A stretch of DNA of 64,000 nt from Tubulanus polymorphus (Eukaryota; Nemertea; Palaeonemertea; Tubulaniformes; Tubulanidae), in NCBI RefSeq assembly GCF_964204645.1, contig NC_134029.1:9662850-9726849 (forward strand). Direction: 5' to 3'. The number at the start of each line of letters is the position of its first letter. Within the stretch, counting starts at the first letter, position 1. Below, in pieces: positions 24,557-36,300 of this stretch. The translations under genes and the position numbers were made by a program. Under the pieces are notes generated by a model. That model saw only the letters and a program-made list of their open reading frames with translations. It had not been told where the DNA came from and ran no database searches.

Positions 24557-25785
24557 AACCAGAAAGAAACTTTCCATGATGGGTTTCTGTGTAATTGTTT
24601 CTGTTTCATTCACCGAACTCGCTGTCAAAAAGGCGATTCTCGATATAAATAGTAATGGGTTTTCCCCGCGGGATACCCGCTTTGGGAAAGGCACCTGAAT
24701 CGATGCTACGAGTTCGAATCCCAATATTTAGACGTAATTTATTATTCTTTGAAATATTCTTAGAATTTCTATTTATGATAGGATGTGCAGGTTTTGATTT
24801 GGTAATGATGTTAATAAAAGTTAACCTCTTAAGGTATTGTTTTCTATCTATTATTTGTGACGGATTAGTTTTGATGCTCCTCACAACCCGCCCCACCACG
24901 TGTCACTTATTCATGGACACGCAGATTGTATCATTTGTAATAGGCCTACCACAGGAAAGAGTCCATGGCCTACCGTAGAATAGTAGGGCCTACCGATCAC
25001 GCTATGTGCGATGAAAGTAGTGTTTGAATAAAACAAATTTTTAATGAAATAAACATTATTTATCATAATTAATCAATAGATCAGGTGCCGCCTAAATAAT
25101 TGTTTGTTTCGTGAAATTTGTACAAAACTTTGCGACTTCGTCATGTCTTGTGACCCTGAAAATACTAGAAGAATCATCGGTAAGCTTATAAAACGGCGAG
25201 GTCAACATAGTAACAACAACTTCGGGGATTGAAAAAAAAAACTCGAAAGAATTATTTCTTATACTGATGAGTTATACTGATGGGAAATAGCGACCGTCAT
25301 TGACACCGGTTATTTATCCATTCACTATCAAATGTGACGAGCCCAATAAATGATTGCGCATAGATTCGGCCTCTCAGCATTTAGCACAGCAGTTCCAAGA
25401 AGTGTTAAGACCGATCAGCGCGCGCGCTATCTAAAACCGGTGCTAGTACGATCAATATCTACAGGTATATACGTGTTCAGTATTACACAGCGAGTACCAG
25501 TATGTTGATCGAGCGTCGTCGTAGCAACGCGCTATACAGCGGCTTGAACTAGCGAGTAACGTTAATTATCTTTTAACCAAATTAGAGCACTTATAACCAT
25601 CGGAATCAAATATAAACCAAGCTGCACCATCTACATCAAGTAGAGAATACCTGTGTGAAATTACAGAATTGTCGGTCCACACAAACAGCTTAAATCGTGT
25701 CATAAAGAAACATCCACAGACGGACAGACAGACAGACATGACGACGATGCCATAGATGGGTTCGTCTGACGACGAAACCCATCAA
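24557..25785 (-). mobile_element. 1.2-kb hairpin-ended insert with tRNA-like module
   Basis: Splits the surrounding repeat inside GGTTTTTGTATATGG (read on the minus strand). Inverted ends GATGGGTTTC (24578) and GAAACCCATC (25774-25783). The 25783 end folds on itself (25755-25783, stem GATGGGTTCGTC) and is followed by a CAGACGGACAGACAG run (25716-25737). Read from that end the layout is T5, hairpin, CTATGGC, TCTG/TCCG run, like the surrounding repeat family. No open frame. Confidence 0.6.
24655..24722 (+). repeat. tRNA-like module (Pol III B-box)
   Basis: CCGCGGGATACCCG and AAGGCACC followed by GAGTTCGAATCCC, a good Pol III B-box. A related module lies at 53815-53888. It does not fold as a complete tRNA by eye; probably a SINE head or tRNA-derived relic. 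Confidence 0.4.
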
Positions 25786-27393
25786 AAACCAATGACCTTG
25801 AAACTCACCACAATCATAAAACATGTCAGCAGCTACGATTTTGTAATTGATTGTGATAACAAAATATGCCTCGTTACCAATCTAATGTGGAAATTCTAAG
25901 TTATTCTACTATTCAACGCCCCCTGGTGACCATATTCAAACCCAATAACCTTGTAACTCACCACAATCATAGAACATGTCATGAACTACAACTTTGCAAT
26001 TGATCATGGTAACAAAATATGCCTAGGTCCCAATATAATATGGAAATACTAGGTTATTCTACTATTCAACACCCCCTGGTGACCATATAGAATAACTGAT
26101 TTCCTTAAAACTCACCAAAATCATAGACAATGTCATGAGCTACAACTTTGCAATTGATTGTGGTAACAAAATATGTATTGGTACAAATATAATATAGAAA
26201 TACTAAGATATTGTATTATTCAACACCCCCTGGTGGCCAAATACAAAAACCAATGAACTTGAAACTCACCACAATCATAGAACATGTCATGAACTACAAC
26301 TTTGCAATTGATCATGGTAACAAAATATGCCTAGGTCCCAATATAATAAGGAAATACTAGGTTATTCTACTATTCAACACCCCCTGGTGACCATATAGAA
26401 TAACAAATTTCCTTAAAACTCACCAAAATCATAGACAATGTCATGAGCTACAACTTTGCAATTGATTGTGGTAACAAAATATGTATTGGTACAAATATAA
26501 TATAGAAATACTAAGATATTGTATTATTCAACACCCCCTGGTGGCCAAATACAAAAACCAATGAACTTGAAACTCACCACAATCATAGAACACGTTATAC
26601 GCTACAACTTTCTAATTCATTCTTGTAACAAAATATGCTTAGGTATCAATATAATGTCGAAAAACTTTTTCCCACCTACGAATGAGTACTAATGACACCA
26701 AGATGGCCGCCAATTGCGTCCTAATTGGCTGATCAAAAATACCTGTCTCAGGTATAAAACAGCCCTTTCCAAAGAATACCCATCAGCAATTGCAATGAGA
26801 AATGGCATTTGGGCACTTAAAAGGTCAATTATATACGAAAGATCAAGGTAATTGATCAAGGCGTCTTCAAAATTTTCCTCAAAAAGTTCAAAAAGAGTGC
26901 TGATTTTGGCAAACAACAATGGCTGCCAGTCGGCCATCTTCATTCTGACAGGGCCATTTTTGGGGCTGAAGATGCATGTGTCTAGGGTAGATACATGTGT
27001 AACCCAAATATCAAGACATTACATTGAAGCGTCTTCAAAACTTCCCAAAATAACTGGATTCCATCAACTGACCGACGGATGACGGACGAAAAGTGAACGC
27101 AATAGCCTGCTGGGACTAAAGTCCCAAGTGGGCTAAAAATGTGTCCTTTTTACTTTTGGGATTGAGAGAGATGACTAAAAGTGCCCTTTCTCTACCTTTG
27201 GTATTTATAGGGACGACTAAATGTGCCCTTGTTACTTTGGGAATGAGAAAAAAATTATAAATGGGCACAAAATTTTTGCAACGGTAGCACATGCCTACGA
27301 TGCTAACGTCTGAATCTGCCCCTGATTCTAGAGGTAAGATGATTTGAAAGACCATCTAAATGCACAATGCGAAAACTAGAATAGATGCAGATA

Positions 27394-30300
27394 TCATAAT
27401 TCATTGCGAACGCTACTCATTCGTGGACCTTTCTTAATAGTTCGTTTCTTTTTCTTGCTTTTTCCTTCCTTGGCCATTTGTTTAGCTACCATCTGAAATT
27501 GGAAAATATTGCACTAAAAAATGTAATTCAAATGGAACTGTTCATGCGGTATGATGTGGTCCACGAAAGTGCCACTGACCTAGCGCTCAGGTTGGGAATG
27601 TTAACAGTGTAGCGATACTCAACAAAATTCCAATTTTGATATCAGATGTTAACTGGATCAGAACGCTTACCTTTTCATATTCTGCAGTATATGGGTTCAC
27701 ATAACTAGGATCTCGGTCAATAAAATTAAGTTCCTGCGCCATCTGAAAAACACCATAAATACTGTCATACAGGTGTAATACAATTCGGTGCAATGTCAGT
27801 GTAATCTCCCATTTTTCTTTCAAATTAAGAAAAAATTTCTTTCTAATCTCTCAAACATATTTTTAATAATACAATTACCGGTAGTAGTTTATATACACTC
27901 CTACTGTATATTTTGGTACATAGAAAGATCATGATAGAATATACCATCAAATGAAAGATATATTTCAGAAACACTAAACAAACATGTACCAAACAGTACT
28001 GAATTCAAATATTGCCAGCATGATGCAACAGTTTATTTCATTGAGCATCAATGGGCCACAATACCGGCATTCTCAACACTCTATGGTGGTAAGACGAAAA
28101 AATATCTTTTTTTGTCCTCCACGAAAATGTTCACAAACAAATCTTACTTCGCAAAAACAAACTTTTAACGTGCAAAAACGAAATAATCTGTTTTTGCACG
28201 AAAAACAAATCTTACCGCGAAAAAACAAACTTTTAACGCGCAAAAACTAATCTAACCGCGCAAAAACTAATTTTTAACGCTCAAAAACGTGAAAAAACAT
28301 ATATTCAAATAAATTACACGCTACTATGATGTCCCGCTGTCGCCATCAATTAGATTAAACAGTTACTAAATAAATAACTAATCTATGTTGTTGTCGTATT
28401 AATTAATTTCAAAAGAAAACTAACTTTATTAAAGATTACGACCCCTTGATAAATTAAATATATGCATATATCGCTTGATATTGTCTTCGACTGATCACAA
28501 TACGATGAAGTTATATTGAGCTTGAATATTCCAATAGTTGAATTGGATTGACCGGCAACCCCATAACACATTGATGACGTAGGCATATCAGCCCACACAC
28601 AACCATTAAGATAACGCGTAGTAGTTATTAATGTATATAAACATATAATGGTTTTTACGGCATCACAAAACCTGTTTGAAATATGAATAAAAACGTCGTC
28701 GTAATTTTCTGCTAGTTTTCTCCCTTACATATAGAGATTTATCTTCATTTTCTGAGAGAGATTCATTTTCTGAGAGACATTTCTAGCAAAACATTAGATT
28801 GGAATCTGCAGCACTTGGTACAAACGTTAGATAGAAATATCATGCGCGTTATATTTTTCACAAAAAACGAACTCCCATGTTAAACCATGCATCCAGAATT
28901 GTAGATACAGAATCATCTAAAATAAATAAAATTTGATGGTGTTCGTTTGTTAACATTGCTTTACGGCGCTCAGACCTCTTTGTTTCCCATGACTAACCCT
29001 ATTGGATAGTATGTAATGTTTCAGCAGTTGGGTATTTTAGTTGGGTTAAATCGAACAAGCAATTTTCAGAATGTTCTATCAGTTCTATTTTATATTCAAA
29101 CGTTATGTTAATGAGGACTGGGACAAGATTATCACGGAGTTACTGTTTAATATAGTAGATCATGACAGCGTAACATCATACCAGCAGGCGTGATATTCTT
29201 CTAATTTCACGACCACGCAAAAACAAAAGTTTGTTTCAGCACGCGTACAAACCTTCGTTTACGTGCAGGGGCAAAAACAAACTTTTAGCGCGTAAAACGG
29301 AATATTTCATTTTTGCCTGTTAAAAGTTTGTTTTTGCGCAGTAAGATTTGTTTTCGGAATATTTTGTTTTTGCGCGTTAAGTTTTTTTTTTTTTTTGCGG
29401 TAATATTTTTACCAGGTTGACTTATTCCTTATGATTTGCTTACACAGTAGACTCCGGTTACCTCGGATCTCTGGCGACCGTTGGGAAATTATCCGAGGTG
29501 ATCGATGTCCGACCAGATCGGTGTTCACCGTAATAAAAAAGGTATTTCTAAAGAAAAGTGTTAAAAGGCTTAATACACTTAATTACCTGTGTTTGAATGA
29601 TTATTGGGATTCTTATCGTCAATAAATGGGATTTAAGCCAACAGATTTTTTTTTTCTTATTCTTGATGATTATTACCTATTTCATAGAATTCGATCACTT
29701 CTTGTTTTTTTCAACGCTGTGTGCCTGCAGTTTCTGCTTCGAATGCGTAGATCAATGAGTGAGTTAGTTGCATGAATGAATGAGTACTATGTGTGTGATT
29801 GAATGTATAAATGAAAATAATACCGTAGAATGTAGGTCAGGTCACTGTCGGAAATAAATACATGTTCCGGTCGATACTCAGAATGACCCATAAGAAAACA
29901 CACGCGCGCTCTCAGTGTCCGAGGTGGGCGATAAAACGATCGTTTGTTCCAGTAAAAACCTCCGAGTTGAATGATAATCCGACCTGATCGGCTCGAGCCA
30001 AGCGATATATTGTAATTGAGGATGTGTTACAGCAAAAAGGGTATTCATTTTTAATCCGAGGCAACCGATTATCCGAGACAGTCGGCTCCGAGGCAACCGG
30101 AGTTTACAGTACCAACCATCCTTTATATTTAAACTATATGGCCAGACACGTTCAAAATGAAATTAATTGACGCAGACCGGTTTTTTGGTAATGTAAATTA
30201 GATGGGTGAAACATAACATGAAGTCATCAGTTGCAACGTCGTTTGTATACAAGGTAGGACCTTCATGGTCCCTTTGACTCATTCCATGAATATGGATGGG

Positions 30301-33300
30301 TGGTTCATGTGTCAGAGATATTGCAATATTTCTCACAAGATTACTAGATTAGGGTAACTTTTGCGAATCTTGGAACGAGCACATCCTACTATCTTACTAA
30401 AGAAGCAAAAACTCCAGAACTTATTATGTAATAGAGGATCAAGTACTCACCAGATTCAAAAGTTCATTATCAGTACTGGCAAATATGCTGGAACTGTTAC
30501 TGAAACTAACGGCCCAACCCATCAGCAGCACCCATTCTTTATTACCATCATAGATTTTATGAGTTATATCTGGGAGTCTGAGTGCGAGGTCCCCGAAAAA
30601 GGCTGTGTTCTCCACGACATTCGAAAATGCTGAAAGATAAGAAAAGTCTGCGGTTAAGAAAACTGGACATCCTTTTCTATTCCTCAAGTGCTCCTACGTG
30701 ATAGAATTCATCAGGTCTACAGACCCCTTAGCAAGCATGCGCTTACAATCACCCTGATGAGTCCATTGCCAACGTTTTACGTAAACAACAAATGATTTAA
30801 TTTCATAAGTAATGTTTTCAGTGCCAATACACATAGCAACTATTAAGAGCCTATCCTAAATCTATGCGTACAGGTGGAAAGTGGCAATGAGGATAAATAC
30901 ATAAAGGTAATGTTTGGGCTTTGAACCCATGACTAAGCACACCAAAGTCGAACGCTCTAACCACATGCCCATAGCTTTTCAAGTGGCAGATTCAGGCCAA
31001 GATCCGAGGGTCTCATAATACATTTTAAGGACAGAACTGTAAGGGGTAGATGCACTTTTACAATTTTCTTTTCACATGGTGGAATGAATTCAGTCTCAGC
31101 TCCCACTACAGTAGACATTTCAAGTGAAGTTAAAGAATTCCCACACATATTTACCATCTCTGACGGTTTCATTAGTCGGCAAAGGATCGCCTGGTGAGAA
31201 ACCAACCTCTTGTAACGTAGCCTTACTTGATCCTAAAACCTGGAAAAAACCCGTTAATGAAATTCCAGTTTGAAAGGAAAAATGTGACATAAAATTGTCA
31301 AATTTTGCTAGTGTATGATTGTAACTGCTGCAGTAGAGAAATCAATCCCATTCAAGCATTTATCATTGCAGGCCCTATCTTGGGGGAGGGGGGAGAGTTC
31401 TATTATTATCATGAAAGTGGAACTTAGATGCGGGGCAAACACCACCTAAGACGCATCATGCTCCCTCAAAAGATGAAATTTAGGTAAAACAAGGTGCATT
31501 GTTTACTTTTTCTGATATTGGCGTGGAAGCAGATAAAATTCCTTCAGTTCTTCAAATCACCTGGTTCCCAAAAAATTGTCCTATTATTAAGGACCTTCTA
31601 TGAAAGAGTCATGTCCAAGTTTATCAGTATTTTCAAAAATTTTCCAGTAGTCCCCAATTTTCAAACCAGATGGCGTTTTAAAAATCTGAATTGAGGTCAT
31701 AAAAATCTGTATTAGGGTAAATGGCGTCGGAACAAAATTTGTATCCCGACTTCTGAAACTATACTAGTGCGCCATCTTCATCTTAGTACAGATGGCACAG
31801 TATTGCTGTGTCATATTGAGAGTATAATTTGACCAGTATGATTCTGAGAGATTTAAGAAGGAGCGATGCAATTTGCTATAAAAACTATTAATTTTTTCCG
31901 TAATTTATCAAATTTTTTTCAGTATTCTTAGGGGAATTAAAAACTGTTACAATTTTCCAAAAACATAACGCCGTATTTTCACATGATTTCATGGAACAGT
32001 TAAGGAAAAATCATAACAGTTGGCAGCTCTGTACAAATGAGTCAGTTTCTTAACTAGGGGTCCAGGGACACCATGCCCACTTGGGAAGTGATTTCCAAAT
32101 GCTCAACTGTCTCGGGTATAAAAGATAACTTTCCAAAGAATACCAATCATAAATGAAAAATGGCAAACCAGTAGGAAGCTACATGACTCAGAATTCGGGC
32201 CAAAATTGGCATTTTTGGATGCAAAAAAGGTCAAAAGGACGGCTATCTTGAGTCCTATTGACCCAGTTTTTCTTACACTGATGGGCCCTTGGGGGATTTA
32301 AATATATAAGAAAGATCAAGGTAATTAATCAAAGAGTCTTCAAAATTTCCCCCAAAAACTTGAAAAATGTGCAAAAAGTGCAGATTTTGGCTGCCAGTCG
32401 GCCATCTTGATTCTGACAGGGCCAGATTTTGGGCTGAAGATGTGTCTAGGGTAGATACATGCATAAACCAAATATCAAGACATTAAATTGAAGCCTCTTT
32501 AAACTTCCCATAATAACTGGATTCCATCCACGGACGGATGAACACTATAATGAACGCGCGGATTACGGGGTTAAAGTGAACGCAATAGCCCGCTGGGGCT
32601 AAAGTCCCAAGTGGGCTAAAAACCATGAAGTTTTCTTTAGGCTGTTCAGACCCCCGAACCTCCCCTCATACTGGCCTGCATTGCAATAGATAGTGGCAAT
32701 AAATGACTTAATGGAATTTCTAAATGCCCACATGAGGCTTGATGAGCAAAAATTGGATTGAATATAGTAACCGAATGTCCAGGGAGCAGTTTGAGACCAT
32801 GGTACTTCGTAAATGTAATCACACGGCTCTTTTTCTAACATTTGGATTACTAATCCACTATTAGGAGCATCTATTTAGACTTAGCAATTGCAAATTCTGG
32901 AATGTGTTTAAATCAAAGGGATTTTTGATATTCTGTTAAGCCAGTATCAATGCAAATACGACAACGCCTCATAATCAAAGCATATAGCAAAGCATACAGT
33001 AGACTCTAAAATCCAATCAATTTGTTTTACTGTTAAAATTGGATGTTTGTAGAAATATTTTTGTGAAACTAACTAGGCCCATATGAATATCACCAATATA
33101 ATAGTACTCGGATATCACTCAAGTCAGACAAATTTTGAGGGTCCCAAAAGGTGCAGTTTTAGCGGTGTCTACAGTATAGGCCTACCTGAAGTTTACCTTA
33201 AAGAGTTTTTCAATTCCCATTGACAGCATTTTATATTGTTTCTCATACGTGTCTATACCAAGAAGAGCAGTAAGTGCTTGTTGATGAATTTTACGTTGCT

Positions 33301-36300
33301 GTTTGAAGAGTTTCAGATCTGGTTATAACACGGTCAAGGAAAGATTTCTTAAAACCTTCATAACAAAACAGTGTCCAATACATTTTCTTTTAGACAGCCT
33401 GAATGTTGCGCTAATCTGAAGTTTTGATTTTGTTGTCCTTCGATATTTTTGATATGTCTATATCCCTTTCCAAAGGCAAAGTATACTGGTACCCATTTCA
33501 AATCTCAATGGAATATGTCTGACAATAAAAAGCCACTAACCTCTCATTCAGGATAAAAATTACCTTCTGCCTAATGCTTACTCAAAGCAGTTGAACATTC
33601 TACGGATAGGTTTAGGGTTCATTTTAGTGCTAGGGTTAGGTTTAGTCTATAGGCCTATATCATTTGGTTAAACTAGGGGTCCAGGGACACCATGCCCACT
33701 TGGGAAGTGGTTTCAAATGCTCAACAATCTAACAATTTCAATATTCAACGCCCCCTGGTGACCATTTACAAAAACCAACGACCTTGAAACTCACCACAAT
33801 CATAGAACATGTCAGCAGCTACGATTTTGTAATTGATTGTGATAACAAAATATGCCTCGTTACCAATTTAATATGGAAATACTAAGTCATTCTACTATTC
33901 AACGCCCCCTGGTGACCATATTCAAAACCCAATGACCTCGAAACTCACCACAATCTTAGAACATGTCATGAACTACAACTTTGCAATTGATCATGGTAAC
34001 AAAATATGCCTAGGTACCAATATAATAAGGAAATACTAAGTTATTCTACTATTCAACGCCCCTGGTGACCATATAGAAAAACTAATGTCCTTAAAACTCG
34101 CAACAATCATAGGTGATGTCATGAGCTACAACTTTCCAATTGATGTGGTTACAAAATATGCATAGGTACGAATATAATAAAGAAATGCTAAGATATTGTA
34201 TTATTCAACGCCCCCTGGTGGCCATATACGAAATCCAATTACCTTGAAACTCACCACAATCATAGAACACGTTATTAGCTACAACTTTCTAATTGATTGT
34301 GGTAGCAAAATACGCTTAGGTATCAATATAATGTGGAAAAACTTTTTCCCACTTACGAATGAGTACTGGTGACACAAAGATGGCCGCCAATTGCGTCATA
34401 ATTGGCTGATGAAAAATACCTGTCTCAGGTATAAAACATCCCTTTCCATAGAATACCCATCACAAATTGCAATGAGAAATGGCAAACCAGTAGGAAGCTA
34501 CAGGACTCAGAATTCGGGCCAAAATTAACATTTTTGGGCACTAAAAAGGTCATAGGACGGCCATCTTGAGTCCGACCGACCCAATTTTTGTTATGTTGAT
34601 GGGCCCTGGGTGGATTCACATATATCCGAAAGACCAAGGTAATTGATCAAAGCGTCTTCAAAATTTCCCTCAAAAACTTCAAAAATGTGTAAAAAGTGCT
34701 GATTTTGGCAAACAACAATGGCTGCCAGCCGGCCATCTTGAATCTGACAGGGCCAGTTTTTGGGCTGAAGATGTGTCTAGGGTAGATACATGTAAAAACC
34801 AAATATCAAGACATTACCTTGAAGCGTCTTCAAAACTTCCCAAAATAACTGGATTCCGTCTACGGACGGACGGACGGACGGACGGACGGACGGACGGACG
34901 GACGGACGACAAACGGACGGACGACGGACGAAAAGTGAACTCAATAGTCCGCTGGGACTAAAGTCCCAAGTGGGCTAAAAATTAGGTGGAAGTGAAAGTC
35001 AGTGAGCCTGATTGGACTAGTGGGAAGACATTGCACTGAAGTCTTTTTTTTTTGCTGACATTGATTTTTTGGGGATATTTCTTTTAATCTTTGGAACACA
35101 TACCTCAGTTCAGTCTCAATAGGACCAGTGAAACTGCGCAGTTTAAATAAACGACCATTTTTATCCACTATGCAATGTTTTGAGCTAAAAAGTTTTCTTT
35201 AACTAATTAGAATCAGAGAATAAAGACCCAATATTATGAACCAAATCAGTTGAATCTACATGTACGAGGTAAAATGGTTTGACTTGCTCATTCTTTAGTA
35301 AACTAGGGGTCCAGGGACACCGTGCCCACTTGGAAAGTGGTTTCAAATGCTCAACAATCTAACAATTTCAATATTCAACGGCCCCTGGTAACCATATACA
35401 AAAACCAATGACCTTGAAACTCACCACGATCATAGAAAATGTCAGCAGCTACAATTTTGCAATTGGCTGTGATAACAACATATGCCTTGGTACCAATATA
35501 ATAAGGAAATACTAAATTATTCTACAATTCAATGCCCCCTTGAAACTCACCGCAATCATAGAATATGTCATGAGCTACAATTTAGCAATTGATTATGGTA
35601 ACAAAATATGCCTAGGTACCAATATAATAAGGAAATACTAAGTTATTCTACTTATACAACACCCCCTGGTGACCATATAGAATAGCCTATGACCGTGAAA
35701 CTCACCACAATCATAGAACATGTCCTGAGCTACAACTTTGCAATTGATTGTGGTAACAAAATATGCATAGGTACGAATATAATATCGAAATACTAAGTTA
35801 TTATATTATTCAATGCCCCCTGGTGGCCATATACAACTAGGGGTCCAGGGACACCATGCCCACTTGGGAAATGGTTTCAAATGTTCAACAATCTAACAAT
35901 TTCAATATTCAACACCCCCTGGTGACCACGTACAAAAACCAGACCTTGAAACTCACCAATCATAGAACATATCAGCAGCTACAATTTTGTAATTGATTGT
36001 GGTAAAAAAATATGCCTCGTTACCAATTTAATATGGAAATACTAAGTTATTCTACTATTCAACGCCCCCTGGTGACCATATTCAAAACCCAATGACCTTG
36101 AAACTCACCACAATCATAGAACATGTCATGAAATACAACTTTGCAATTAATCATGGTAACAAAACATGCCTAGGTACCAATATAATAAGGAAATACTAAG
36201 TTATTCTACTGTTCAATGCCCCCTGGTTACCATATAGAATAACCAATGTCCTTGGTATTGGTATAGTAGAATTTCTAAATTCTTCAAATAGCAAGTTACA

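Larger units (their letters stand above)
24460..27139 (-). mobile_element. Helitron-like repeat, copy with ~5 internal units, interrupted
   Basis: 3' end at 24460 (CTAGGGGTCC in + orientation), 5' end AGTGGGCTAAAAA at 27139. Interrupted at 24557-25785 by another element. The ~160-bp internal units (25786-26640) each hold a GCCCCCTGGTG or ACCCCCTGGTG core. Two adjacent units are nearly identical to a later pair, suggesting a recent internal two-unit duplication. It lies just 3' of CCDC134. Confidence 0.78.

Noticed and set aside
26689-27082. Frames such as DTCVTQISRHYIEASSKLPK recurring at 3797, 26852, 32273 and 34773
   Set aside because: These are chance frames through copies of the Helitron-like repeat head, repeated because the DNA is repeated, not because a protein is conserved.
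28090-28300. Repeat array as a possible CRISPR
   Set aside because: Eukaryotic context, no regular spacers, and an inverted partner array at 29212-29413 shows a fold-back element.
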